DNA of 61,536 nucleotides from positions 1 through 61,536 of the forward strand of contig JALHRF010000005.1 of assembly GCA_022841545.1 (NCBI GenBank). The letters run 5' to 3'. The translations under genes were made by a program, and so were the position numbers. This stretch comes from Bauldia sp. (GTDB lineage Bacteria; Pseudomonadota; Alphaproteobacteria; Rhizobiales; Kaistiaceae). Shown here piece after piece: positions 46,437 through 54,463 of the stretch. The notes under the pieces were generated by a model. That model saw only the letters and a list, made by a program, of their open reading frames with translations. It searched no databases and was not told where the DNA came from. Each line of letters starts with the position of its first letter. Positions within the stretch are counted from its first letter, which is position 1.

Positions 46437-47117
46437 ATGGCGAAGACAAGTGGTTCCGGCCCGATCCGCCGCCGCACCGCGATCCTCATTTCCGGCCGCG
46501 GCAGCAACATGGCGGCGCTGATCGCGGCCGCCGCCGATCCCCCCTTCCCCGCCGAGATCGCCCTGGTCGTGTCGAGCCGGCCGAAGGCGGCCGGGCTCGA
46601 CAAAGCTGGCGCTGCGGGGATCGAGACGGCCGTTGCCGATTACGCTGCCGGGGCAATGGCGGCCGAAGCGGAGATCGAGGCACGGCTTGCCGAGCATGGC
46701 ATCGACCTCGTCTGCCTCGCCGGATTCATGCGCCTGCTGTCGCCGGAATTCGTCCAGCGCTGGGGCGACCGGATGATCAACATCCACCCGTCCCTCCTAC
46801 CCGCCTTCGCCGGCCTCAACACCCATCACCGTGCCCTCGACGCCGGCGTGAAACTCCACGGCTGCACGGTGCACTTCGTCCGCGCCGCCATGGACAACGG
46901 ACCGATCATCGCCCAGGCGGCGGTGCCGGTTCTTGACGGAGACACGCCGGCGACGCTCGGGGCTCGGGTGCTCTCGGCGGAACACATCCTCTACCCGAAG
47001 GTGCTGGCTCTGGTCGCCGCCGAACGTATCCGCGTCGTCAACGAGCTCTGCGTGTTCTCCAACCGGCCGCCCCCGGGCGACGGGCCCGGCGTGCTCGTCT
47101 CGCCGCCGGGCATCTGA
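46437..47117 (+). CDS. purN: Phosphoribosylglycinamide formyltransferase (PurN)
   Basis: 10-formyl-THF-dependent formylation of GAR. 226 aa. Motifs: AILISGRGSNMAALI (phosphate loop), VCLAGFMRLLSPEFVQRW and INIHPSLLPAFAGLNTHH with the catalytic Asn-His. The hydrolase-like aspartate sits in VKLHGCTVHFV...DNGPII. GAGG lies 5 bp before ATG 46437. Paired with purM as in many proteobacteria. It converges on the molybdopterin oxidoreductase (16-bp gap). Confidence 0.96.
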   Translation: MAKTSGSGPIRRRTAILISGRGSNMAALIAAAADPPFPAEIALVVSSRPKAAGLDKAGAAGIETAVADYAAGAMAAEAEIEARLAEHGIDLVCLAGFMRLLSPEFVQRWGDRMINIHPSLLPAFAGLNTHHRALDAGVKLHGCTVHFVRAAMDNGPIIAQAAVPVLDGDTPATLGARVLSAEHILYPKVLALVAAERIRVVNELCVFSNRPPPGDGPGVLVSPPGI

Positions 47118-47133
47118 CCCGAGCACCCAGCCC

Positions 47134-49224
47134 CTAACCCGCCTCGATCCAGACCCGGTTGTCGTGGAAGGCGGCGCCGCCGAAGGGCGCGACGGGATCG
47201 GCGCCGGTCAGCGTGTTGATGCCGTTGCCGTCGGCGAAGGCGGCATTGGGCCAGATCCCTTCCGAGACGAGGACGCCCCGACGCAGCCCGTCGAAGTGGC
47301 GGGCATGGAGGGTGACGGCGCCGCGCGCGTTGCCGAGACGGACTCTCGCCCCGTCGGCGATGCCGTGGACCGCACCGTCCTCGGGATGGATGAGCACCTC
47401 CGGCCGGCCCCCTTCCTTCTTCCGCGACGATGGCGTCTCGTTGAAGGACGAGTTGAGGAAGGACCGCGCAGGGGACGTCGCCAGGCGGAACGGGTGGCGC
47501 TCGTCCGCTTCCTCGATCGCCGGCCAGTAGTCGGGAAGCGAGGGCATCGTCGCCCAAGGTCCCATCGGCCCGTTATTGGGGGCGACGACCTTCGGCCAGT
47601 CGGGCTTGAAGCGGAACTTGCCGCCCGGACGCGGGAAGCCGTCGAGGTAGTGAGCGGCGCGGAATTCGGGCTGGCAGTCGATCCACTTCGCCGCCTCGAG
47701 TTCGGCCAGCGTGCCGCGGTGCGACTTCCGGAGCATCCAGTCGATGTGCTCGCGCTCGCTCATCCCGAAGCCGGGATGATCGAAGCCGAGGCGCTCCGCC
47801 AAGCCGGCGATGACCTGGTGGTTGGTACGGCACTCGCCCGGCGGGGCGACGAGCTTCGGCCCGAGAATGATGTACTGGTGTCCGCCGCCGCGATAGATGT
47901 CGTCATGCTCGAGGAACATCGTCGCCGGGAGGACGAGGTCCGCCATCGTCGCGGTCTCGGTCATCACCTGCTCGTGGACGGCGACGAAGAGATCGTCTCG
48001 CGCGAAGCCGCGCTTCACCTTCGCCTGTTCCGGCGCGACCGACATGGGGTTGGTATTCTGGATCAGCATCGCCGCGACCTTCGGCCCGCCGAAGAGCGGC
48101 TCGGCTTCGCCGCAGAGGACCGCGCCGATCCGCGACTGGTCAAGCCGGCGGATTCGTGGATCGACCAGGTCGTGTCCCTCGATCATCGCTTTGTCGAGGG
48201 CGAAGATGGCGCTGTTGGAATGGAAGGCCCCTCCCCCCTCGTGCTGCCAGGCGCCGGTGACAGCGGCGATGCAGGAGGCGGCATGCATCGAGACCGCGCC
48301 GTTCCGCGAGCGGCTGAAGCCGTAGCCAAGGCGGAAAAAGGTGCGCTTCGTGGTGCCAACCGCCTTGGCGAAGTCCTCGATCTCCGCGACCGGGAGCCCG
48401 GTGATCGCGGACGCCCATTCCGGCGTCCGCGAGCGGACATGCGCTTCGAGCTCCGCCGGGACGTCGGTGTACTTCTCGAGGTAATCGCGGTCGGCATGGC
48501 CGTCACGGAAGAGGACGTGCATGACCGCGCAGGCGAGCGCCGCGTCGGTCCCCGGCTTGAGGCAAAGGCCGATGTCCGCCTGCTTCATGGTCTCGTTGCG
48601 GTAGACGTCGATCACCGCGATCCGCGCCCCGCGCTCCTTCCGCGCCTTGATCGCATGGGTCATGACGTTGACCTGGGTGGCGACGGCGTTGGTGCCCCAG
48701 ATCACCACGAGGTCGGACTTCGCCATCTCGCGCGGGTCGACGCCGGCGATGCGCCCGACGCCGGCGCTCCACCCGGTCCAGGCCGGGTTGGTGCAGATGG
48801 TGTCGAACTGACCGGAATAACGGCCGGCGTGACGGAGGCGGTTGATGCCGTCGCGCTGCACCAGCCCCATCGTGCCGGCGTAGAAATAGGGCCAGACGGC
48901 CTCGGGGCCATGACGCGTCGTCGCCTGGACGAAGGCCTCGGCGACGAGGTCGAGGGCATCGTCCCAGCCGATCGGCACCCAGTCGCCGGCGCCCTTTTCG
49001 CCCTTGCGGCGAAGGGGATGGAGGAGGCGGTTGGGATTGTGGATGCGTTCGGCGTAGCGCGCGACCTTGGCGCAGATGACGCCGGCCGTGTAATCGTTCG
49101 ACTTCGCGCCATACACCCGCCCGACGGTGACGCCGTCGACGACCTCGACCTCCAGCGCGCAGGTCGACGGGCAGTCGTGGGGACAGGCGGAATGGCCGAT
49201 CGTCGTCGACAGCGGTTTGTTCAT
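47134..49224 (-). CDS. Molybdopterin oxidoreductase (DMSO-reductase superfamily)
   Basis: 696 aa. The N-terminal 4Fe-4S domain has Cys14, Cys18, Cys22 and Cys51 (SACPHDCPSTCALEV and GVICAKV). It is followed by the bis-MGD-binding catalytic domain (PIGWDDALDLVAEAF, WGTNAVATQVNVMTHAIKA, GYGFSRSRNGAVSMHA, VHEQVMTETATMADLVLPAT) and the C-terminal molydopterin dinucleotide-binding domain near residue 590. There is no Tat leader, so it is likely cytoplasmic. Substrate unknown; it resembles the BisC/formate-dehydrogenase-like branch. No accessory electron-transfer subunit is adjacent. The long open frame on the other strand is a GC-rich antisense shadow. Confidence 0.93.
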   Translation of the reverse strand: MNKPLSTTIGHSACPHDCPSTCALEVEVVDGVTVGRVYGAKSNDYTAGVICAKVARYAERIHNPNRLLHPLRRKGEKGAGDWVPIGWDDALDLVAEAFVQATTRHGPEAVWPYFYAGTMGLVQRDGINRLRHAGRYSGQFDTICTNPAWTGWSAGVGRIAGVDPREMAKSDLVVIWGTNAVATQVNVMTHAIKARKERGARIAVIDVYRNETMKQADIGLCLKPGTDAALACAVMHVLFRDGHADRDYLEKYTDVPAELEAHVRSRTPEWASAITGLPVAEIEDFAKAVGTTKRTFFRLGYGFSRSRNGAVSMHAASCIAAVTGAWQHEGGGAFHSNSAIFALDKAMIEGHDLVDPRIRRLDQSRIGAVLCGEAEPLFGGPKVAAMLIQNTNPMSVAPEQAKVKRGFARDDLFVAVHEQVMTETATMADLVLPATMFLEHDDIYRGGGHQYIILGPKLVAPPGECRTNHQVIAGLAERLGFDHPGFGMSEREHIDWMLRKSHRGTLAELEAAKWIDCQPEFRAAHYLDGFPRPGGKFRFKPDWPKVVAPNNGPMGPWATMPSLPDYWPAIEEADERHPFRLATSPARSFLNSSFNETPSSRKKEGGRPEVLIHPEDGAVHGIADGARVRLGNARGAVTLHARHFDGLRRGVLVSEGIWPNAAFADGNGINTLTGADPVAPFGGAAFHDNRVWIEAG

Positions 49225-49364
49225 GGGACTCTCCGACCCGCAGAGTCAGGCGGGGGCAAGGCAGAGTCAATCGGCCGTGTCCGCGCACGACTCTTCCCTG
49301 CCGCGCCCGTATACGGGCCGGGGGATGCCGTCAGTCCTTCCCTCGGCGGACCAAGGGGGTGGCG

Positions 49365-49477
49365 GGCGCTTCCGAAGCGCCGGCCGGGATTGAGCCACCC
49401 GGCCGTGCCGGGGTTAAGCCACCCGGCGGGGGTATTGCAGTCTGGCGCTTGGGCAAGCGCCCGCCGCGGCGGTTTTT
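49365..49477 (+). ncRNA. Hairpin array with repeated loops; candidate small RNA or leader
   Basis: Five elements follow one another. (1) GGCGCTT-CCG-AAGCGCC (49365-49381). (2) A 7-bp stem GGCCGGG/CCCGGCC with loop ATTGAGCCA (49382-49404). (3) A 6-bp stem GCCGGG/CCCGGC with loop GTTAAGCCA (49407-49427). (4) GGCGCTTG/CAAGCGCC (49444-49461). (5) CCGCCGCGGCGG followed by TTTTT (49461-49477), which looks like a plus-strand intrinsic terminator. Hairpins 2 and 3 share the loop consensus RTTRAGCCA, and 1 and 4 share stem sequence. On the minus strand the same DNA would be a 5' leader of the molybdopterin oxidoreductase. I cannot match it to a known RNA family. Confidence 0.4.
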
Positions 49478-49750
49478 AGCTTCCGGGCTCGGCGCTCTTC
49501 CACGGTCTCCGCAGAGGCCGCTTTAAGCCTTCAAGGCGGACGTCCGTAGTGACGTCGGTCCTCACCCGGACTTCCCCACGACGGCTGCGAGCCGCCGTGA
49601 AGCGCCGCTTCCCGCTCCACCGATGGACCGCCTCCGGACGGCGCCCCTCATGAGCGGGAATGAAGGCAGGATAAGCGAGGAATCCAAAGCGGGGATAAGA
49701 TTCATCCGGTGGGTCGCAATTTCGACAGCAATGGGCTTTGTCTGGTCCGA

Positions 49751-49768
49751 CGGCTAGATATCTAGCCG
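49751..49768. promoter_or_regulatory. Palindromic operator upstream of vapBC
   Basis: CGGCTAGATATCTAGCCG is a perfect 18-bp palindrome ending 24 bp before the vapB GTG. A partial half-site (AGCTAGAGG) follows. VapBC complexes normally repress their own promoter by binding such a site, so autoregulation here is a reasonable inference. Confidence 0.65.
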
Positions 49769-49792
49769 TATCAGCTAGAGGGATAGACGAGC

Positions 49793-50068
49793 GTGGCCTT
49801 TCATGTGCGGGACCCTGAGACTGACGCGCTGGTGCGGCGACTGGCGGCGCAAGAGGGAGTCGGGCTGACCGAGGCGGTCAAGAGAGCAGTCGCCGCCAAG
49901 CTCCATGCGCACGAGAGAGAAGAACCGATCCGCGAGCGGGTCCGCAAGATACAAGCCGAGATCGCCCGTTACCCGGCGACGGGCCTGAAGGCGGACAAGG
50001 CGTTCTTTGACGACCTGTCGGACGAAAGATGTTCATCGACGCCTCGGCGCTGGTTGCGATCCTCATGA
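49793..50068 (+). CDS. vapB: Type II antitoxin, VapB/PSK family
   Basis: 91 aa from GTG 49793, preceded by AGAGGG. The N-terminal region (MAFHVRDPETDALVRRLAAQ, EAVKRAVAAKLHAHE) is the ribbon-helix-helix type transcription-factor domain of VapB-like antitoxins (PSK family). The C-terminal part (KADKAFFDDLSDE) would wrap the toxin. The frame runs 40 bp into vapC, so the two are translationally coupled. The last ~11 residues are encoded within the vapC start region. Confidence 0.85.
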   Translation: MAFHVRDPETDALVRRLAAQEGVGLTEAVKRAVAAKLHAHEREEPIRERVRKIQAEIARYPATGLKADKAFFDDLSDERCSSTPRRWLRSS

Positions 50069-50436
50069 GCGAGGCCGATGCAGATTGGTTGCTTTCGCGA
50101 ATCGAGGCATCCGGCTCGGCAATCACGTCCCCCGTCGCAGTATATGAGACAGTGCTGGCGCTGATGCGCGAACGCGCATTGTCACGCGTCGTCGCGGAAC
50201 AGAAGGTGCGCACATTTTTCACGGTGACCGGGATCGAGGTGATTCCGATCACGGACGAGATCGGCCGGGCGGCGCTCGATGCGTTCGACCGCTACGGCAA
50301 GGGGCGCGGTCACCCGGCGCAGCTCCACATGGGCGACTGCTTTGCCTACGGCGCCGCGATGACGCTCGGCGTGCCGCTCCTTTACAAGGGCGATGACTTC
50401 GCAAAGACCGCGTTGGCGGTAGCTAGGGTGGGTTAG
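50029..50436 (+). CDS. vapC: Type II toxin, VapC PIN-domain ribonuclease
   Basis: 135 aa PIN domain. Acidic metal-site residues are visible: Asp4 (MFIDASALVAI), Glu40 (VYETVLAL), Asp103 (HMGDCFAYG) and Asp122/123 (YKGDDFAKT). VapC toxins cleave tRNA or rRNA and are held inactive by VapB. The gene ends (TAG 50434-50436) inside a palindromic repeat, which supplies the last codons. A complete PIN quartet suggests the toxin is functional. Confidence 0.88.
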   Translation: MFIDASALVAILMSEADADWLLSRIEASGSAITSPVAVYETVLALMRERALSRVVAEQKVRTFFTVTGIEVIPITDEIGRAALDAFDRYGKGRGHPAQLHMGDCFAYGAAMTLGVPLLYKGDDFAKTALAVARVG

Positions 50437-50514
50437 CGTCAGGGACGCGTAACCCGCCGGTCTGTCCGAAGCGGGACGCGGTGGGTTACGGCGCGGAGCG
50501 CCTAACCCACCCTA
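50424..50514. repeat. REP-type palindromic element between vapC and serS
   Basis: Outer arms TAGGGTGGGTTAGCG (50424-50438) and CGCCTAACCCACCCTA (50499-50514) are inverted copies. Inside, GCGTAACCCGCC and GGTGGGTTACGGC form a second imperfect pair. This is the look of a repetitive extragenic palindrome. The stop codons of both convergent genes, vapC and serS, fall within the outer arms. Confidence 0.75.
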
Positions 50515-51936
50515 CAATCCCACCTTCTCCAGCCCGCCCATGTAGGGGCGGAGCACTTCGGGGACGGCGATCGAGCCGTCGGCGTTCTGGTAATTCTCCA
50601 TGACCGCGATCAGCGCGCGGCCGACGGCGGTGCCGGAGCCGTTGAGCGTGTGCACGAGGCGGTTGCCTTTCCCCTCCTTCGGGCGATAGCGGGCCTTCAT
50701 GCGGCGGGCCTGGAAATCGCCGCAGACCGAGCAGGACGAGATTTCGCGGAACGTCCCCTGCCCCGGCAGCCAGACCTCGATGTCGTAGGTCTTCTGCGCG
50801 CCGAAGCCCATGTCGCCGGTCGAGAGCGTCATGACGCGGTAGTGGAGGTCGAGGCGGCGGAGCACCTCCTCGGCGCAGGCAAGCATGCGCTCGTGCTCGT
50901 TGCGGCTCTCCTCGGGCGTGGTGATCGAGACCAGCTCGACCTTGTCGAACTGATGCTGGCGGAGCATGCCGCGGGTGTCGCGGCCGGCGGCGCCGGCCTC
51001 GGCGCGGAAGCAGGGCGTGAGCGCCGTGAAGCGGAGCGGCAGCGCCTCCTCCTCGATGATCGATTCACGGACAAGATTCGTCAGCGGGACTTCAGCGGTG
51101 GGGATGAGCCAGAAATCTTCCTTGAGCGGGGCGCGATCGAGAGTGCGTGTCACAAGCATTGAGAGATCGATCGAACCGTTAGCGTACTCCTGTCTGTCGT
51201 CTGCCATCGCGAAACGAAGCGCATCCGACAAGAGCTCGGCGCGGTTGACGGTTCGGGTCGCGAGGAACTGATCGTCGACGAACTTCGGCAACTGCGCGGT
51301 GCCGAACATCGTGTCATCCCGCACCAAGAGCGGCGGCTGGATCTCCTCGTAGCCATGCTCGGTGGTGTGAAGGTCGAGCATGAACTGGCCGAGGGCGCGC
51401 TCCATGCGGGCGAGGCCCTTCCGGAGCACGACGAAGCGCGAGCCGGACAGCTTCGCCGCGGTCTCGAAGTCCATCATGCCGAGCGCCTCGCCGAGCTCGT
51501 AGTGCTCCCTCGAGCTGTTCAGCGTCGGCGGCTTGCCCCAGCGGCTTTTCTCGACATTGGCGTGCTCGTCCGGGCCGACCGGCACGTCGTCGAGCGGCAC
51601 GTTGGGGATGACGGCGAGCGCGTCCTCCAGCGCCTTGTCGAGCCGCTTGCCCTCGTCCTCGGCGGTGCCGAGGAATGTCTTCAGTTCCGCGACTTCAGCC
51701 ATCAGGGCGGCGGCGGTCGCCTCGTCCTTCGCGGCCTTGGCCTTGCCGATCTCCTTGGAGGCGGCGTTGCGGCGGGCCTGCGCCTCCTCGACCTTGACGA
51801 TCTGGGCGCGGCGCGCCTCGTCCATGGCGATCAGGCCGTCGACGGTGACGCGCGCCGCCTCCGACGCCGAGCCGCGCTTCGTCAACGCCTCCGCCAGCGC
51901 TTCGGGATTGTCGCGGATCCATTTGATGTCGAGCAT
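50512..51936 (-). CDS. serS: Seryl-tRNA synthetase
   Basis: Class II synthetase charging tRNA-Ser. 474 aa. The N-terminal long coiled-coil arm is at ~30-110 ([20 protein letters not shown]). The catalytic core has motif 1-3 regions, including [37 protein letters not shown] and [20 protein letters not shown]. The last codons and the stop (50514-50512) lie in the palindromic repeat shared with vapC. Upstream is another paired repeat. Confidence 0.97.
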   Translation of the reverse strand: MLDIKWIRDNPEALAEALTKRGSASEAARVTVDGLIAMDEARRAQIVKVEEAQARRNAASKEIGKAKAAKDEATAAALMAEVAELKTFLGTAEDEGKRLDKALEDALAVIPNVPLDDVPVGPDEHANVEKSRWGKPPTLNSSREHYELGEALGMMDFETAAKLSGSRFVVLRKGLARMERALGQFMLDLHTTEHGYEEIQPPLLVRDDTMFGTAQLPKFVDDQFLATRTVNRAELLSDALRFAMADDRQEYANGSIDLSMLVTRTLDRAPLKEDFWLIPTAEVPLTNLVRESIIEEEALPLRFTALTPCFRAEAGAAGRDTRGMLRQHQFDKVELVSITTPEESRNEHERMLACAEEVLRRLDLHYRVMTLSTGDMGFGAQKTYDIEVWLPGQGTFREISSCSVCGDFQARRMKARYRPKEGKGNRLVHTLNGSGTAVGRALIAVMENYQNADGSIAVPEVLRPYMGGLEKVGL

Positions 51937-52293
51937 GGGCGCCTTCTCGGAGACTCTCGTTCTCCGTCATTCCGGCGAAAGCCGGACTCCATCACGGCCG
52001 GTGCAGCCTGCTTCCCCGTGCAGACCTGGAGGTTCGCGATGGACGCCGGCTTTCGCCGGTGACGGACGTGTGGGCGCTGTCATAGACGGGTGGATGCAGT
52101 GAAGGAAGTGCCGGCGTGAGCGGCATGGCGGCACGTCCGCCGTCTGCGTCCGCCCATCAGGAAGCCGCCCTCCATCACCGACGCTGGAGCTGCCGATCAA
52201 AGGTCGAAATCGCCCCGCGACGCGGATCGGTAGCGCCAAGCCGTGGCAAGCTCCCCGGACAGCGGAGGCCCAGCGTATGCCGATGCCGTCGCC
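51937..52293. other. 357-bp intergenic region upstream of serS
   Basis: Besides the paired repeat at 51963-52066 it holds the presumed serS promoter region. I see no gene or further structure between 52067 and 52293. Confidence 0.5.
51963..52066. repeat. Paired palindromic repeat (BIME-like) upstream of serS
   Basis: Two facing copies: TCCGTCATTCCGGCGAAAGC... (51963 to about 51993) and, inverted, GATGGACGCCGGCTTTCGCC... (52038-52066). Each copy has its own stem CCGGCGAAAGCCGG. The unit resembles the GTCATTCC-type repetitive extragenic palindrome found in many proteobacterial genomes. Confidence 0.75.
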
Positions 52294-52746
52294 CTATTCC
52301 AGATAATCCGCGGCGACATTGGAATCGCCGAGTTGATCGCTGACCGCGTTGAATTTGTCGACGAAGACGCCGAAGCGCGTCCGGTCGTAATTGCCGGGAT
52401 ACCATCCCTCGACGATGACATCGCCGTCGTCATCCTCGTAGTAGCGCGCGGCGATGGCATTCTCGTTCATCCCGTTCAGGAATTCGAAAAAGCCGAGCCG
52501 GTCGCTCTTGGCCTTGTCCGTGGTTCCGAAGAAGGTCACCACGAGCACGCCGCCATTGTAGCCCTTCACCGACACGTTATAGAACTTGTCGTGCTTGGCT
52601 ATGAGGGATGTCTCGCCGTCCTCAACCGCGTAACCCAGAAATTCAAGGTGGGCCTTGTAGTCATCGGAGCCGTCGAACGGGCCGGCGAACGCGGGCGTCC
52701 CGGTCAAGGCGACGAGCACTAAGATCAGCATCGTGAGCGCGCGCAT
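52294..52746 (-). CDS. Secreted YbjN-like protein
   Basis: 150 aa. Signal peptide at residues 1-21 (MRALTMLILVLVALTGTPAF). The mature part follows the YbjN pattern: an opening alpha/beta unit (FLGYAVEDGETSLIAKHDKF), GGVLVVTFFGTTDKAK, FLNGMNENAIAARYYEDDDG, then VFVDKFNAVSDQL. YbjN proteins are chaperone-like folds tied to sensing or stress; a periplasmic role is inferred from the signal peptide. The start at 52746 was chosen for this leader. It lies 95 bp after the first EipB gene on the same strand. Confidence 0.75.
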   Translation of the reverse strand: MRALTMLILVLVALTGTPAFAGPFDGSDDYKAHLEFLGYAVEDGETSLIAKHDKFYNVSVKGYNGGVLVVTFFGTTDKAKSDRLGFFEFLNGMNENAIAARYYEDDDGDVIVEGWYPGNYDRTRFGVFVDKFNAVSDQLGDSNVAADYLE

Positions 52747-52841
52747 GGGCAATCGATCCTGGTTGTGGCGGGCAGGAGCGCACTGAGAGCCTAGCCGAGC
52801 ACCTTTATCTTGGGTAGGGACTCGCGCGTTTTTTCGGCGAT

Positions 52842-53705
52842 TTATGGTTCGGCGCCCGGTGCCGGACACGGTGCTGGCGGCAGCATCTCCAGGCCTGTGA
52901 GCTTGCCTGAAAGCGAGAATGCGCCGTAGTCGATGCGCATCGTGCGGCCAATGCCGTTCTCGTAGACGACGAAGGAGAGGACGTAGTACGGCGTTTCCTC
53001 CCCGCCCCCGCGCTTGTCGAAATAGCTGATCGTCACCGGCCAGTGCCGCATCCCGGCAATACCCGCCTTGGCGACCATCGGCTCGTCGCCGGCGTCGTTG
53101 GCGGCGGTCGAGACCTTTCCTATCACCCCGGCAGTGTCGAACACCGTCTCGCCGCTCTCCGATCCGTCATAGACCTCGAACGAGACGAACTGGTCGCCCG
53201 CCATTGCCGCAGTGATGATCCGCTCCATCTGCTGGGTCGGGAAGACCACGGTGTCCTTGAGCACCAGGCGCTTCGTCCCCGGCCGGGTCAGCGCCACCGA
53301 TATGTCATCGCCCTCGCGGCGCGCCTTCCCCACCGACTGCTCCGCGAGCACGTTGCCGGAATAGGTCTCGTTGTTGAAATCGAGGCTCCGCCCGTCGGCG
53401 GCCTCGAAGGTCGAAGACCGCGAATCAGTCCTCTGCAGGCTGCCCTGAGCGTCCTCGGTCTCGGTGACAAAGCGGAGTTTCGAACTGTAGCCGGCGCACT
53501 CCGATCCGGTGAACTCGAGCACCAGCCGTCCGGTCACCCCGGTCACGTCGGCGCCATCGCCGGCCTCGAGCAGCGAAATGTCATAGACGGCGCGGTGCGA
53601 GGCCAGCACCGGCGGCGCCGCCGCCGCAGCGACCGCCAGACCGCACGAGAATACCCCGCCAAGGGCCACGGAAATGGTGCGCACGCTCGGCCTCGCTCCC
53701 CTCAT
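52842..53705 (-). CDS. eipB: EipB/DUF1849 periplasmic envelope-integrity protein, copy 1
   Basis: About 287 aa. Signal peptide at 1-28, then the DUF1849 beta-rich domain: VLASHRAVYDISLLEAGDGA, TGRLVLEFTGSECAGYSSKL, and ISYFDKRGGGEETPYYVLSF. Cysteines in SECAGY and APCPAPG match the single disulfide of Brucella EipB, which is needed for cell-envelope stress resistance. Two adjacent ATGs (53708/53705) follow GGAG; 53705 has the better spacing. A diverged second copy lies 1.5 kb away. It is divergent from RidA. Confidence 0.88.
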   Translation of the reverse strand: MRGARPSVRTISVALGGVFSCGLAVAAAAAPPVLASHRAVYDISLLEAGDGADVTGVTGRLVLEFTGSECAGYSSKLRFVTETEDAQGSLQRTDSRSSTFEAADGRSLDFNNETYSGNVLAEQSVGKARREGDDISVALTRPGTKRLVLKDTVVFPTQQMERIITAAMAGDQFVSFEVYDGSESGETVFDTAGVIGKVSTAANDAGDEPMVAKAGIAGMRHWPVTISYFDKRGGGEETPYYVLSFVVYENGIGRTMRIDYGAFSLSGKLTGLEMLPPAPCPAPGAEP

Positions 53706-53819
53706 CATGCTCCGCCACTGCGCCCCGACCATGGCGGAAACGCGGCATCTTCCCCTTGCGGCTCTCCGGATTTTGCGCCACACAGCCGGGCTTGATCCGC
53801 CCGAGCAAGGAGTGACGAG

Positions 53820-54287
53820 ATGGCCAGCGAAATCGAAGCCCGACTGAAGGCGCTTGGCATCGTCCTGCCGGTCCCCGGAAAGCCCGCGGCAAACTACGTG
53901 CCCTACGTCGTCAGCGGCAAGCTGCTTTTCCTTTCCGGCCAGGTGCCGATGACACCCGACGGTGTAAAGTTCGTCGGCAAGGTCGGGCGCGAATATTCGA
54001 TCGAGGAAGGCCAGGAAGCGGCGCGCCTGTGCGCCATCAACCTGCTCGGCGTGGCGCAGGCCGCGGTCGGCGATCTCGAACGCATCCAGCGCATCGTGAA
54101 GGTGGTTGGCTTCGTCAACGCCACCCCGGATTTCCCCGACGTCCACAAAGTCGTCAACGGCGCCTCCGACCTGATCACCGAGGTGCTGGGCGAGCAGAGG
54201 GGCAAGCACGCCCGCTCGGCGATCGGCATGGGGACGCTGCCGCTCGGCGTGGCGGTCGAGGTCGAGGCGATCGCGGAGATCGCCTGA
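53820..54287 (+). CDS. RidA family protein
   Basis: 155 aa. RidA/YjgF/TdcF-type enamine/imine deaminase fold: VSGKLLFLSGQVPMTPDG, AARLCAINLLGVAQAAVGDL, RIVKVVGFVNATPDFPDVHK, HARSAIGMGTLPLGVAVEVE. Canonical RidA has an Arg near the end that binds the 2-aminoacrylate carboxylate; the Arg in KHARSAIGM corresponds to it. It protects PLP enzymes from reactive imines in other bacteria. AAGGAG lies 7 bp before ATG 53820. Confidence 0.92.
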   Translation: MASEIEARLKALGIVLPVPGKPAANYVPYVVSGKLLFLSGQVPMTPDGVKFVGKVGREYSIEEGQEAARLCAINLLGVAQAAVGDLERIQRIVKVVGFVNATPDFPDVHKVVNGASDLITEVLGEQRGKHARSAIGMGTLPLGVAVEVEAIAEIA

Positions 54288-54288
54288 G

Positions 54289-54368
54289 GCTAGTGACGTG
54301 AATTTGACATTCGCCTCCCGCATGGCATCACGCGGCACCTGCGAGTGTCAAATTCGGAACTTCACTAG
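54289..54368. repeat. Palindromic repeat element A (CTAGTGA type)
   Basis: Terminal inverted arms GCTAGTGA and TCACTAG enclose AATTTGACATTCGC (54301-54314) and its near-exact complement GCGAGTGTCAAATT (54341-54354). The element is AT-richer than its surroundings and starts two bases after the ridA stop. Element B follows directly. Confidence 0.75.
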
Positions 54369-54380
54369 GATCAAATACTT

Positions 54381-54460
54381 GTTAGTGATCCTTCTGATTC
54401 CGACACTTGCCCAAGAGGCCGGTATCAGGGGGATGCAAATGTCAGAATCGGATCACTAGC
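54381..54460. repeat. Palindromic repeat element B (CTAGTGA type)
   Basis: GTTAGTGATCCTTCTGATTC at 54381-54400, running on to ACACTTGC, is answered by GCAAATGTCAGAATCGGATC at 54435-54454, running on to ACTAGC. The ends and the TGACA core resemble element A, so the two are probably diverged members of one family. It ends 3 bp before the phosphodiesterase ATG. Confidence 0.7.
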
Positions 54461-54463
54461 GCC

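Larger units (their letters stand above)
49225..49792. other. 568-bp intergenic region rich in stem-loops
   Basis: No convincing protein gene. The left part (49225-49360) should contain the promoter of the molybdopterin oxidoreductase. 49365-49477 is a compact hairpin array (listed separately). 49530-49650 contains more palindromes, such as CGGACGTCCG, GAAGCGCCGCTTC and CGGCTGCGAGCCG. 49680-49792 is less GC-rich and carries the vapBC operator. Confidence 0.6.

Noticed and set aside
46933..49479. 848-codon open frame antisense to the molybdopterin oxidoreductase
   Set aside because: Its protein has no domain logic and mirrors the codon pattern of the opposite gene. The minus-strand product has Fe-S and molybdopterin motifs.
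49556..49580. Minus-strand string GGGGAAGTCCGGGTGAGGAC resembling the start of RNase P RNA
   Set aside because: The other conserved RNase P elements (ACAGAA core and the 3' conserved region) are missing and the rest does not fold like it.
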